DNA from: Bacteroidales bacterium
GTDB taxonomy: Bacteria; Bacteroidota; Bacteroidia; Bacteroidales; Paludibacteraceae
Length of the DNA stretch: 21,499 nucleotides
Direction: 5' to 3'
Assembly (NCBI GenBank): GCA_018066005.1
Contig: JAGHSG010000108.1
Coordinates: 1 to 21,499 of the forward strand
The notes below the pieces were generated by a model. That model saw only the letters and a list, made by a program, of their open reading frames with translations. It was not told the DNA's origin and did not search any database. Below, one piece after another: positions 1 to 9,003 of this stretch. Each line of letters begins with the position of its first letter. Within the stretch, counting starts at the first letter, position 1. A program made the translations under genes and the position numbers.

Positions 1-10
1 AATGTACTAT

Positions 11-646
11 TTATTGTGTTATTTGGTTATTTATTTCTTCAATATAATTGATTAGTTCGTCACGCCCCAACCCCGTTTCTGCACTGGTGATAAAGATTGG
101 CGGCAGTTCTTCCCACGTCTGTAACAAGGATCGCTTATAACAATCTATATTCTCCGACAAACGTCCCTTGCCCACCTTATCCGCCTTGGTAAAGACAATA
201 GAAAACGGCACTTCATTCTCACCCAGCCAATTCATAAACTCAAGGTCTATCTTCTGCGGCTCCAAACGACAATCTACCAGCACAAAAAGATTCGTTAATT
301 GCCCACGCAACAAACAATAACGCTCAATCATCTTACGCAACAGGTCACGCTGACGCTGACTGGTTTGCGCAAAACCATACCCCGGCAGGTCAACAAGATG
401 CCACTGTTGGTGAACCGATGAATCGGTGAATCGGTGAATCGAATCAATAGCGAAATGATTGATAAGCAACGTCTTACCGGGCTTTTGCGAAGTCTTGGCA
501 AGGCGCGGGTTATGGCATAGCATATTGATGAGGGATGATTTACCCACATTACTGCGACCTATAAAAGCATACTCGGGTAAGGTCGATTGAGGACATTGCG
601 CCACATCGGGCGAAGAAATTACAAATGTTGCGTTATGTATCGGCAT
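11..646 (-). CDS. engB: Ribosome biogenesis GTPase EngB/YsxC with octapeptide-repeat insertion
   Basis: A 211-residue TRAFAC-class GTPase of the EngB/YihA/YsxC family, needed for assembly of the large ribosomal subunit. Visible motifs are G1 GRSNVGKSS (30-38), G3 DLPGYG (86-91), G4 TKAD and G5 SAETG. The family is usually about 195-205 residues. Here the strand before G3, normally a short turn between INHF and W-x-LVDLPGYG, is lengthened by about 11 residues (66-81, IDSIHRFTDSSVHQQ), encoded by GATTCACC repeats at 404-451. All GTPase motifs and the C-terminal helix are intact, so the protein is probably functional. The ATG at 646 overlaps the coaE 3' end by 28 bp. It is the last gene of the dxs operon that can be seen, since the window ends 10 bp beyond its stop. 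Confidence 0.95.
   Translation of the reverse strand: MPIHNATFVISSPDVAQCPQSTLPEYAFIGRSNVGKSSLINMLCHNPRLAKTSQKPGKTLLINHFAIDSIHRFTDSSVHQQWHLVDLPGYGFAQTSQRQRDLLRKMIERYCLLRGQLTNLFVLVDCRLEPQKIDLEFMNWLGENEVPFSIVFTKADKVGKGRLSENIDCYKRSLLQTWEELPPIFITSAETGLGRDELINYIEEINNQITQ
404..451 (-). repeat. GATTCACC tandem repeat inside engB
   Basis: On the coding (minus) strand this reads GATTC, two GATTCACC units, then GATTCATC and GGTTCACC. It encodes IDSIHRFTDSSVHQQ in frame. Relative to the usual EngB length, about 33 bp are added. The part at 410-430 matches 11296-11316 in the ABC ATPase gene at 19 of 21 positions. Confidence 0.9.
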
Positions 647-1191
647 AGTTGTTCAATGCTTAAAGTTCCGTCATTACATACTACCAAATCCGCCTTGGCA
701 GCACGTTCGGCATCCGACATTTGCGCACGCATGCGTGCACGTACCTTATTGATATCCGTCTTGTCCCGAGCAATAACACGCTGCAAACGCAGTTCTTCAG
801 GGGCAATGACCGCTATCGTTGTATCACATATTTGATTCAAACCACTCTCGAAAAGCAAAGCACTTTCAATGATAAGCGGTGAATCGTGGAGTTGGTGAAT
901 CGATGAATCGAGTATATCTTGCTCCACGGCAGGATGTACGATAGCATTCAAAGCTTGTAATAAGTCCTCATCAGCAAACACCTTGGCTGCCACCACCGCC
1001 GTCTGATAATGTCCGTCGGCATAACACTCATCTCCTAACAAGTCCTTAACCCGTGCCTGCAAGTAAGCATCCTTTTCCAACAGACGCTTTGCCTCGGAAT
1101 CCGTATCATAGACACGATACCCCATCTGCTGCAAGCCCCGTGCGATTGCACTCTTGCCACTTCCTATGCCTCCTGTAAGACCGATTATCAT
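619..1191 (-). CDS. coaE: Dephospho-CoA kinase
   Basis: CoaE phosphorylates the 3'-hydroxyl of dephospho-CoA with ATP, the last step of coenzyme A synthesis, in the cytosol. The P-loop GGIGSGKS lies at residues 7-14. The HPAV motif, the ESALLFESG motif and the later R-x-x-x-R-D-K segment (lid region) fit the family. I chose the ATG at 1191 (190 residues, MIIGLTGG) over an upstream in-frame ATG at 1221, because the extra ten residues would be encoded by a 7-bp tandem repeat and family members begin at the strand before the P-loop. Residues 95-105 (DSSIHQLHDSP) come from a degenerate GATTCACC repeat and replace a variable helix without clear length change. The gene overlaps engB downstream and lies 33 bp after the MBOAT gene. 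Confidence 0.94.
   Translation of the reverse strand: MIIGLTGGIGSGKSAIARGLQQMGYRVYDTDSEAKRLLEKDAYLQARVKDLLGDECYADGHYQTAVVAAKVFADEDLLQALNAIVHPAVEQDILDSSIHQLHDSPLIIESALLFESGLNQICDTTIAVIAPEELRLQRVIARDKTDINKVRARMRAQMSDAERAAKADLVVCNDGTLSIEQLCRYITQHL
877..910 (-). repeat. Degenerate GATTCACC repeat inside coaE
   Basis: The coding strand reads CGATTCATCGATTCACC, then a diverged stretch, then GATTCACC. It encodes DSSIHQLHDSP between HPAV and ESALLFE. It is the most eroded of the clear copies, which suggests an old insertion or a replacement under selection. Confidence 0.75.
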
Positions 1192-1195
1192 AATT

Positions 1196-1223
1196 GACGA
1201 TTGACAATGCACAATGCACAATG
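1196..1223 (-). repeat. 7-bp tandem repeat in the MBOAT-coaE gap
   Basis: Four 7-bp units, read on the plus strand as GACGATT, GACAATG, CACAATG, CACAATG. They fill almost the whole gap between the coaE start codon (1191) and the MBOAT stop codon (1225-1227). They would sit in the coaE translation initiation region of the operon mRNA. Confidence 0.85.
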
Positions 1224-1224
1224 A

Positions 1225-2793
1225 TTAGAATTGGAAATAGATAAAGGGTTGGAGGTCAGCCGTTACAAACTGGTAGATAATCAACACAATAAGTGCCACA
1301 ATAAGCGCCATCAACCACCACGGCAACAGAGCAAACGATAAGCGATAACGCTGTTTGAACTTAGCCGGAAGCCAGTGGATAATCATACCCAAAACGAACA
1401 AGATAACGACCTTATGATACTCGCACAAGAAAGGTCCGATGATGGAATTATTCCATGCACCGAAAATCTGCCCCATCATCTGCGTAGCCGTCCGCCAAGC
1501 CACTTCATTGGCAGAAGCAGGGTCCAAATTGGACGATGCACGGAAGAACAGACGCGTGAACGTAATAAACGTAAACGTCAACGCTATACAGATTACATCA
1601 TCTATCCGACGGACATGCTTATTTCCTTGAATGAAACGCTCAACACCTATCTGCTCTTTCAACACATGCCAGCACTTGGCAAAAATCATTCCTATTCCAT
1701 TCAGTCCGCCCCAAATAACAAAATTCCAACTGGCACCATGCCACAAACCGCCAATCAGCATCGTAGCAAAACTATTCACGTTACCTGCCAACAGTTTATT
1801 GGTCTTACGCCCAAATATGGTACGGTTACCTCCCAAAGGAATATAGACATACGATTTGAGCCAACGACTCAAGCTTTGGTGCCAACGACGCCAAAACTCC
1901 TGCGGGTTGCGCGATTTATAGGGAGAGTCAAAGTTCTTGGGCAAATAGAAACCCATCAGCAGTGCCACACCGATGGCAATATCCGTATAGCCGGAGAAAT
2001 CGGCATAGACCTGCAACGAATAGGCAAAGACCGCAAACATATTCTCAAATCCGCTGAATAATAACGGATTATCAAAGACTCGGTCCACCAAATTGACGGC
2101 TATATAATCACTCAAAATAATTTTCTTCGCCAAACCGTTCATTATCCAGAACACACCCAAACCCATCTGACGATGCGTCATGTGGAAAGGCCGATAGAGT
2201 TGTTGCATAAACTCCGACGCACGCACGATAGGACCTGCCACCAATTGGGGGAAGAAACTGACATACATGCCGAAATCAAAGAAATTATGCACCGGCTTCA
2301 CATGTCCGCGATAAACATCTACCGTATAAGACAGCACTTGGAAAGTGTAGAACGAAATGCCGACAGGCAACAATATCGTATCAACAATCGAGAAATGCGT
2401 TCCAAACAACGAATTGAACACATCCACGCCAAAATAGGCATATTTATAGTAGAAAAGAAAACCTAAATCAATCAAAATACTGACTACCAACCAAAATACA
2501 CTTTCTGCCTTCTTCCCCTCCTTCTTCGCAGTTGTTATGGGATAAGCAGTCAAAAAAGATGTAAAGGTAACCGTCGCCAGAATAGCCAGGAAAACACCGC
2601 TGGTCTTGTAATAGAAAAACCAACTGACAAACATCAAATAGATATTGCGCAGATGCAATCGCTGATTCGCGCGTTTGCCTATTACCAAGGCATAGCCCAA
2701 ATAGACAACAAACAGGAAAACCCAAAAATACAACTGAGTGAACAGCAACGGACTGTTACTATCAAATGCAAAAGTATGTTTTAACAATTCCAT
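1225..2793 (-). CDS. MBOAT-family O-acyltransferase (AlgI/DltB-like)
   Basis: A 522-residue polytopic inner-membrane protein of the MBOAT superfamily, AlgI branch. These proteins move an acyl group, usually acetyl, across the membrane to a cell-surface polysaccharide. The diagnostic parts are FWRRWHQSLSRWL (around residues 300-311) and GGLWHGASWNFVIWG (around 348-362), with the presumed catalytic His at 352. About ten hydrophobic segments are visible. The upstream neighbour (17-bp gap) is an SGNH hydrolase-like protein. Such MBOAT/SGNH pairs act together in alginate, cellulose or peptidoglycan O-acetylation (AlgI with AlgJ/AlgX; PatA/PatB). The acceptor here cannot be told from sequence. Their place in a dxs-trk-coaE-engB operon gives no polysaccharide context. 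Confidence 0.93.
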   Translation of the reverse strand: MELLKHTFAFDSNSPLLFTQLYFWVFLFVVYLGYALVIGKRANQRLHLRNIYLMFVSWFFYYKTSGVFLAILATVTFTSFLTAYPITTAKKEGKKAESVFWLVVSILIDLGFLFYYKYAYFGVDVFNSLFGTHFSIVDTILLPVGISFYTFQVLSYTVDVYRGHVKPVHNFFDFGMYVSFFPQLVAGPIVRASEFMQQLYRPFHMTHRQMGLGVFWIMNGLAKKIILSDYIAVNLVDRVFDNPLLFSGFENMFAVFAYSLQVYADFSGYTDIAIGVALLMGFYLPKNFDSPYKSRNPQEFWRRWHQSLSRWLKSYVYIPLGGNRTIFGRKTNKLLAGNVNSFATMLIGGLWHGASWNFVIWGGLNGIGMIFAKCWHVLKEQIGVERFIQGNKHVRRIDDVICIALTFTFITFTRLFFRASSNLDPASANEVAWRTATQMMGQIFGAWNNSIIGPFLCEYHKVVILFVLGMIIHWLPAKFKQRYRLSFALLPWWLMALIVALIVLIIYQFVTADLQPFIYFQF

Positions 2794-2810
2794 AACTTAC
2801 TGTCCCCCTA

Positions 2811-4259
2811 TCACTTGTTAATGAGCCAATTGGCCAACATCTCGCCTGCTTTCTCCGCTCCTTTGGGCGTGAAATGGATATAGTCACCGCCAACCCAACC
2901 TTTGTCATGCCATTGAACCATACTACCCGAACCGCCCATGGAATGATACAGGCTGAAATAACTGATTTCCTCATCAATAGCCATCTGTTTGAGCGCACGG
3001 TCCATCACAGGAATCATGCGATACGTCTGCAATCGTCCGTCCCGAAGCTCACACATATCACTGGGTCCCACCAAAAGAATACTGCTGTTCGGAGCCAGAT
3101 ATTTGAGGTACTGAATCTGTATGCGCATCTTTTCCACATATTGAACGACTTGCGTTTTGGTGGTGGTGTATGGCATAATATTACCGCCATACTGCAGGAT
3201 AATAAGTCGCGTATTGGTCTTTTTGTAGTAATTCATCAGTTCGTCCGACGCAATGGAGGTAAACACCGCACCGGAAGAGCCTCGCATAGGTATATTATCC
3301 ACCATCACACCCGAAGATTGCTCCATACTGATGCCATAGACCTCGCCTTGACCGTTCAGATGCACAATCACAGCGGTGGTACTATCTGGCACAATAAACG
3401 TATCGCCCTCACGACCTGTTGCCTTGTTGACAGAAAGGGTCAAATCTCCTTTCTTCCAGATACGGACACGGTTGAAACGACTCTCCGAATAAATTTGCTT
3501 CACACCTGCACGGAAATGCAACGTCATATCCTCACTACCCGACACCACATCATTGTCCATAATTGCTACCTGCCCCATCGGTCCGTACACACCTCCCTTG
3601 CGTCGATAGGACGAAGGACCGTACACCAAATAGCGTTTGGGACCGCCACTAACTTTTTGCGCCTGCCCTGCCATTACTAACGACTGCCACGACGTGCGCG
3701 TACCTATTGTCTGATGAAGCGGAATCAACCCCACTCCGCCGCCACCGTAACGGGTCTGCAAGGCACGGCGTACCTGCATGGATAGGCGGTCTTCCTCAAT
3801 CTGCGAATCACCATAATGCACCACGCGAATCGGGGTGTCGTCCGCACTTTGCAACGCCTCGTAAAAATCCGAAAGATAAATATGCATATCGATGGAATCC
3901 TCTTCATCAGGAATAACCGTCACTGCTTCCTGTTGCGGAGGAAGTTGAGCCTTATCTACCACTTGCGAATCTGAAGTAGGCAAAGTTTTCTCACAACTAT
4001 CCGGTGACGATAACTGTTGCTGTTTATCATCCACAACTGCAACCGAATCCGTCAACAGTGGCAATACACCATCCTCCCAATCCAACGAGTCCTCCACACC
4101 GACACTGTCGCAACCGACAACCTGACCTAAATAGGGGGTGCGGATGACCAAACTACCTATGGGAAAGGACTTGGGCAACACGGCACACAAGACAGCCAAA
4201 ACGGCCAAGCAACAGCCGATAAAAAGAAAAATATGAATCGGTAAGATATTCTTTTTCAT
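2811..4259 (-). CDS. Membrane-anchored SGNH/GDSL hydrolase-like protein, MBOAT partner
   Basis: A 482-residue protein with one N-terminal membrane helix (about residues 7-30), an acidic, low-complexity linker rich in S, D, P and Q (about 45-125), then an SGNH domain. The presumed nucleophile Ser is in HYGDSQ (Ser152), block III may be QYGGN, and the terminal D-x-x-H is DYIH (Asp459, His462), followed by FTPKG. It is therefore expected to act in the periplasm, and by analogy with AlgJ/AlgX or PatB it may transfer or remove O-acetyl groups together with the adjacent MBOAT protein. I chose the ATG at 4259 (MKKNILPIHI) because it gives a clean membrane anchor and starts 1 bp after the trkH stop codon. 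A longer in-frame start at 4334 would overlap trkH by 74 bp. Confidence 0.85.
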   Translation of the reverse strand: MKKNILPIHIFLFIGCCLAVLAVLCAVLPKSFPIGSLVIRTPYLGQVVGCDSVGVEDSLDWEDGVLPLLTDSVAVVDDKQQQLSSPDSCEKTLPTSDSQVVDKAQLPPQQEAVTVIPDEEDSIDMHIYLSDFYEALQSADDTPIRVVHYGDSQIEEDRLSMQVRRALQTRYGGGGVGLIPLHQTIGTRTSWQSLVMAGQAQKVSGGPKRYLVYGPSSYRRKGGVYGPMGQVAIMDNDVVSGSEDMTLHFRAGVKQIYSESRFNRVRIWKKGDLTLSVNKATGREGDTFIVPDSTTAVIVHLNGQGEVYGISMEQSSGVMVDNIPMRGSSGAVFTSIASDELMNYYKKTNTRLIILQYGGNIMPYTTTKTQVVQYVEKMRIQIQYLKYLAPNSSILLVGPSDMCELRDGRLQTYRMIPVMDRALKQMAIDEEISYFSLYHSMGGSGSMVQWHDKGWVGGDYIHFTPKGAEKAGEMLANWLINK

Positions 4260-4260
4260 T

Positions 4261-5778
4261 TTACTTCTTCCACAAAATACGTGAGAACAATAACAATACG
4301 GTAAATATTTCCAAACGGCCAATAAGCATAACAATCGTCATCACCCACTTGCACACTTCCGGGAACATGGCATACGTTCCCGCCGGACCATATTGACCTA
4401 TACTGGGACCTATATTACCCATTGCACTGACACTGGCTCCCAACGCCTCATCAAAATTGACACCCCACGCACAGAAGACCAGCGTAGCCGCTATAACAAT
4501 CATGATATAGAACACCATAAATGCCATGACATTATTGGTTGTTTGTTGCGTTACGGGACGACCGTTCATTTTAACGGGAACAATAGCATTAGGATGGATA
4601 CGACGTTTAAATTCGGCTACACCACTCTTGATAAAAATAGCCGTACGCACCCATTTGATACCACCTGCCGTACTACCTGAACTACCTCCCATAAACATCA
4701 TAAAGAAAATAGTTACCCAAAGCAACGACGCCCATCGTGTATAGTCCGCTACGGCAAAGCCCGTACTGGTCATCGTGGCTACCGTAGTGAAGAGGGCCGT
4801 GCGGAAACTCTTCTCCAACGACGTGAAGATATTCAAGCCATTCACTTCAACTCCATTAAACGCAAACCCGCCATATAAAGTAAACCAATGACGTCCCATC
4901 AAACCAAGCGTTAACAATATAGTAACAGCCAATACGGCACTCAAAAACCATTTAGCTTCTTCATCCTGTGCAATCTTGCGGAAACGTCCGCGGAAAACCA
5001 AAATAATCGTGGCAAAGTTGATACTACTCAACAACATTGCTGCAATAATGGTATAATGAATAAGCGGATTATCGTAGTAAGCGATACTGGCATTCTTGGT
5101 CGAGAAGCCGCCCGTGGCTACCGTAGAGAGCGTATGACAAACGCTATCAAAACCGTCCATACCTTCCAGCCACAAAAGCACACCTTCCGCAATGGTAAGA
5201 CCAAAATACGTCAACCAAATATGTTTGCTGGTATCTGCTATACGAGGCGATATTTTTTCATATTGGACACCGGTCACTTCCGCGGCATAAAGCTGCATAC
5301 CGTTCAGTCCGAAGATGGGCAAGATGGCTATACTCAATACAATGATTCCGCAACCGCCGAGCCATTGCGTAACAGCCCTCCAAAAAAGCGCACCGTGCGT
5401 GAGGCACTCTACATCATTCAAAATAGTGGCACCCGTAGTAGTGAAACCCGACATGGTCTCAAACCACGCATCCGTAATAGTGGCTATTTGTCCGCTTAAA
5501 TAATAAGGTAGCATACCAAAGAGCGAGAACACCAGCCACACACAAGCCACAATGACATATCCTTCCCTTTCTCCCATTCGTGAAGGTGCACGCCTACCGG
5601 CAATCAAGCCCAACAGTCCACAAATAAACGTAATCACTACCGACACCAGAAAAGCGCCGTCATCGGGGTCATCATACCACCAACTGACACCCATGGCTAG
5701 AGCCATAAAGAATGTCTCTATCAGCAGTAGCGCACCCATCGTACGCAAGACCATCTTTCCGTTAAAAACACGTGTCAT
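4261..5778 (-). CDS. trkH: Potassium uptake protein TrkH
   Basis: About 505 residues, the membrane subunit of the Trk K+ uptake system in the inner membrane. The four pore (P-loop) repeats with their filter Gly residues are visible: SGFTTTGAT, TVATGGFST, ATMTSTGFA and SAMGNIGPS. The start at 5778 (MTRVFNGKM) lies 8 bp after the trkA stop. An upstream in-frame start at 5835 would overlap trkA and add residues that look like trkA antiphase translation. The order dxs-trkA-trkH in one operon is common in Bacteroidales. The partner TrkA, encoded just upstream, gates the channel by NAD(H) or ATP/ADP binding. Confidence 0.95.
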   Translation of the reverse strand: MTRVFNGKMVLRTMGALLLIETFFMALAMGVSWWYDDPDDGAFLVSVVITFICGLLGLIAGRRAPSRMGEREGYVIVACVWLVFSLFGMLPYYLSGQIATITDAWFETMSGFTTTGATILNDVECLTHGALFWRAVTQWLGGCGIIVLSIAILPIFGLNGMQLYAAEVTGVQYEKISPRIADTSKHIWLTYFGLTIAEGVLLWLEGMDGFDSVCHTLSTVATGGFSTKNASIAYYDNPLIHYTIIAAMLLSSINFATIILVFRGRFRKIAQDEEAKWFLSAVLAVTILLTLGLMGRHWFTLYGGFAFNGVEVNGLNIFTSLEKSFRTALFTTVATMTSTGFAVADYTRWASLLWVTIFFMMFMGGSSGSTAGGIKWVRTAIFIKSGVAEFKRRIHPNAIVPVKMNGRPVTQQTTNNVMAFMVFYIMIVIAATLVFCAWGVNFDEALGASVSAMGNIGPSIGQYGPAGTYAMFPEVCKWVMTIVMLIGRLEIFTVLLLFSRILWKK

Positions 5779-5786
5779 GTTCCTGT

Positions 5787-7124
5787 TTACTCTTTGAAGA
5801 ATTTTTCCAGTTTGCGAATCACATCGCTCTTGCACAGCACAACAACCTGGTCATTGGGGAGTATCTCCGTTTCGCCGTTTACCAATATACCCTCACCGGC
5901 ACGAACGATACCGCCGATGGTAGCGCCATCCGGGAAAGCCAAGTCACGCACTTTGCACGATGTAGCCTTGCTATCTTTGGTAGCCATAAACTCCACAATT
6001 TCAGCATCGGCATTCGTCAGGTTATGGACATTCAGAACCGTAGCATTCAAAAGCATTTGATAGATGTAACTGGCCGCAATGGTCTTCTTATTCAATACGG
6101 TCCCGACATCTAGTCCCTCTGCCATAGGGATATAATCCAAGTTCTCCACATCAGCAATGGTCTTTCGTACGCCGAAACGTTTAGCCGCCAAGCAGGCAAA
6201 AATATTAGCCTCGCTACTATCTGTTACCGCAATGAAAGCGTCTGCATCCTCAATACCCTCTTCCTTCAAATTCTCCATATTGCTGCCATCTGTATTGATA
6301 ATCAGCACATCGCCTAATTTTTCACTTAACCGCTCACATTGTTCCCTATCCGTCTCCAAAATCTTAACATTAAAATCTTCGGGGAAACTTTGTGCGGCTT
6401 TCTGCGCAATACGTGTACCGCCGTAGAAAATGACATTGCGTATCTCGCTTTTCACTTTTCCCGTTTGCTCGCGGAAGAACTCCATATCTTCTTCCAAACA
6501 AATGGCATACACCATATCGCCTGCTTCTATTTGGTCTGTTCCGGAAGGTATGATGGTATCTATGCCACGTTTGATTGCTACCACACGGTACTTGCCATGA
6601 TCAAAGAAACCCGAATTGAACGTTTGGTTCAGAATGGGTGCATTCTCGCGAATCTTGACCACGCACAATTCCAGAGCGCCGTTGCACAAACTCAAATGGT
6701 AACGCATCCATGAGTTTTTAAGCGATTCCAAAATCTCGTTAGCAGCCAATACTTCCGGATAGATAAGGTGATGCAAACCCATGCCTTCAAAGAACTTTTT
6801 ATTCTCAGGCAACATGTATTCGTAGTTATCAATCCGCGCTAATGTCTTTTTAGCACCTAACTGATTGGCAATCAAGCAAGCCGTCATATTGGCCGACTCT
6901 TGCGGTGTAACGGATATAAATAGGTCGCATCCATTAACCCCTATATCCTCCAAGTCACGAATAGAAGTCGGATTACCTACCTTCGTTATCATGTCATAGT
7001 TAGCAGCCAAATCGCCTAAGCGCTCCGGATTCTCGTCCATCAGCGAGATATCTATATTCTCGCGAGACAATAACTTGGCCAAGTGTGTTCCTACTTGCCC
7101 TGCTCCTGCAATAATGATTCGCAT
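5787..7124 (-). CDS. trkA: Trk potassium system NAD-binding peripheral protein TrkA
   Basis: 445 residues, the cytosolic regulatory ring subunit of the Trk K+ transporter. Two RCK_N Rossmann domains are visible: the first starts at residue 2 with IIIAGAGQVG (G-x-G-x-x-G), the second near residue 231 with VIFYGGTRIA, whose glycine motif is degenerate. Each is followed by an RCK_C-like segment ending in VVVLCKSD in the second half. The length is near that of E. coli TrkA (458). The ATG at 7124 lies inside the dxs 3' end, a 34-bp overlap that suggests translational coupling. trkH follows after 8 bp. Confidence 0.95.
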   Translation of the reverse strand: MRIIIAGAGQVGTHLAKLLSRENIDISLMDENPERLGDLAANYDMITKVGNPTSIRDLEDIGVNGCDLFISVTPQESANMTACLIANQLGAKKTLARIDNYEYMLPENKKFFEGMGLHHLIYPEVLAANEILESLKNSWMRYHLSLCNGALELCVVKIRENAPILNQTFNSGFFDHGKYRVVAIKRGIDTIIPSGTDQIEAGDMVYAICLEEDMEFFREQTGKVKSEIRNVIFYGGTRIAQKAAQSFPEDFNVKILETDREQCERLSEKLGDVLIINTDGSNMENLKEEGIEDADAFIAVTDSSEANIFACLAAKRFGVRKTIADVENLDYIPMAEGLDVGTVLNKKTIAASYIYQMLLNATVLNVHNLTNADAEIVEFMATKDSKATSCKVRDLAFPDGATIGGIVRAGEGILVNGETEILPNDQVVVLCKSDVIRKLEKFFKE

Positions 7125-8965
7125 ATACCTTGTTTATCTAATTTCAACATATGATACAATTCGGCGGGATTGCCATGCTCCACAAACTGGTCATCTATAC
7201 CTAATCGTTTGACATGACACGTATATCCCTTGTCTGCAAAATATTCCAATACGGCACTACCAAGACCGCCATTCAACATACCATCCTCTACCGTTACGAC
7301 CTTTTTATAATGAGTACCCACATAATCCAAAATAGTAGTATCCATCGGCTTAACCCAACGCATATTCCAGTGAGCAACACTCGTCAACTGATCTATTGCC
7401 TCGTTCACCGTATTACCGATGGCCCCTATACTCAATACAGCCACATCTTTACCGTCGCGCAGTTGGACACCTTTGCCGTACTCAACCTTAGGTACCGGCT
7501 GTTCGCCACGAGGTACACTCTTGCCTCTCGGGTAACGGATAGCGACCGGTCCTTCCATTGTTTCAGCCAATTCCATCATCTCCTCCAAATCCTCTTTAGT
7601 CATCGGAGCGGCGATCTGCATATTGGGTATAGGACGCAGATATGTCATATCCAATAAACCATGATGCGTAGCACCATCATTACCGACAATGCCGGCTCTG
7701 TCAATACAGAACACGACATGCAAATTTTGCAATGCCACGTCATGGACTATATTGTCATACGCCCGCTGCATAAAGGTTGAATAGATATTGCAATACGGCA
7801 ACGCCCCCTCTTTGGCCAATCCGGCAGAGAACGTCACGGCATGCCCTTCGGCTATACCTACATCAAACACACGTTCAGGTATCTCCCGCTGCATGATACA
7901 CATCGAGCATCCCGTCGGCATGGCAGGAGTTACACCTACAATCTTTTCGTTCTTGCGGGCTAATTCCAACAACTTATTACCAAATACATCTTGCCACAGA
8001 GGCATGGCATTTTCGCCACTTATTTCGTTACGAATACCTGTTTCGGGGTCGAACTTGCCGGGTGCATGCCAAATAGTCTGGTCATTCTCCGCCGGCTCAT
8101 ATCCCTTACCTTTCTTCGTAATGATGTGCAACACCTTAGGGCCTTGGTGATTCTTTATCTCACTCAAAATACGCACTAAATCTTCCACATTATGTCCGTC
8201 TGCCGGACCGAAATAGCGCAAGTTCAAACCTTGGAATATATTACTCGGCTGACGAGTGAGAATATTTTTCATGTTATTGCTGAAACGGCGCAAAGTATCC
8301 GTCTTGCGCTCATCCACCAAATGCATTTTGGTCAGCCACTGATAGGTCTTCCAACGCCATTTATTGTACCGTTCACTGGTCGTTATATCCACCAAATACT
8401 GCGTAAAGCCGCCTCGTATCGGGTCAATAGCCATATTATTATCATTCAAGATGATAAGCAGGTTATTCCGATCCATGGATGTGTTATTCAGTCCCTCAAA
8501 TGCCAATCCGCCCGTCATGGCGCCATCACCGATTATCGCCACTACATTACGACGGATACCCTGCAATTCATCTGCAACTTCCATACCCAAAGCCGCCGAA
8601 ATACTATTGCTGGCATGCCCTGCCACAAAAGCATCATATTCACTTTCTTTTGGGGTCGGGAAAGGCGCCAATCCCTTGAACTGACGGTTGGTATTGAATC
8701 GCTCGCGTCTGCCGGTTAGGATTTTATGGGCGTATGCCTGATGCCCTACGTCCCAAATAAGTTTATCATGGGGAGTATCAAACACATAATGTAAAGCCAC
8801 CGTTAACTCAATGGTTCCCAACGACGAAGCCAAATGCCCGGGGTTGTGGCTCAACTCCTGAATAATGAAACTTCGCAACTCTTCACATACCCGTGGCAAA
8901 GCCTGAATAGGCAGTTTTTTCAAGTCACTCGGATACTCTATTTCAGTCAAATATTTATATGCCAT
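7091..8965 (-). CDS. dxs: 1-deoxy-D-xylulose-5-phosphate synthase
   Basis: 624 residues. This thiamine-diphosphate enzyme condenses pyruvate and glyceraldehyde 3-phosphate to DXP, the entry step of the MEP isoprenoid pathway, in the cytosol. WDVGHQAYAHK carries the substrate-binding His. The ThDP motif GDGAMTGG is at 146-153 with the N-x-N partner in LNDNNMA. The pyrimidine-binding domain follows (DVGIAEGHAVTFSAGLA), then a transketolase C domain. The ATG at 8965 (MAYKYLTEIEYP) is preferred over in-frame ATGs up to 9091, because those lie upstream of the dxs promoter -7 box at 9004-9011. It is the first gene of the seven-gene operon. Confidence 0.96.
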   Translation of the reverse strand: MAYKYLTEIEYPSDLKKLPIQALPRVCEELRSFIIQELSHNPGHLASSLGTIELTVALHYVFDTPHDKLIWDVGHQAYAHKILTGRRERFNTNRQFKGLAPFPTPKESEYDAFVAGHASNSISAALGMEVADELQGIRRNVVAIIGDGAMTGGLAFEGLNNTSMDRNNLLIILNDNNMAIDPIRGGFTQYLVDITTSERYNKWRWKTYQWLTKMHLVDERKTDTLRRFSNNMKNILTRQPSNIFQGLNLRYFGPADGHNVEDLVRILSEIKNHQGPKVLHIITKKGKGYEPAENDQTIWHAPGKFDPETGIRNEISGENAMPLWQDVFGNKLLELARKNEKIVGVTPAMPTGCSMCIMQREIPERVFDVGIAEGHAVTFSAGLAKEGALPYCNIYSTFMQRAYDNIVHDVALQNLHVVFCIDRAGIVGNDGATHHGLLDMTYLRPIPNMQIAAPMTKEDLEEMMELAETMEGPVAIRYPRGKSVPRGEQPVPKVEYGKGVQLRDGKDVAVLSIGAIGNTVNEAIDQLTSVAHWNMRWVKPMDTTILDYVGTHYKKVVTVEDGMLNGGLGSAVLEYFADKGYTCHVKRLGIDDQFVEHGNPAELYHMLKLDKQGICESLLQEQGK

Positions 8966-9003
8966 ACGTGCATGCGCACACCTACGCAAAATAAAATAGC
9001 GTG

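Noticed and set aside
404..451. The repeat in engB as a gene-breaking insertion
   Set aside because: The reading frame and all G motifs continue on both sides, and total length is only slightly above the family's.
2874..3680. A 268-codon plus-strand open frame opposite the SGNH gene
   Set aside because: Composition is rich in His, Thr and Ile as in antisense translation. The minus-strand SGNH protein has a signal anchor and catalytic motifs.
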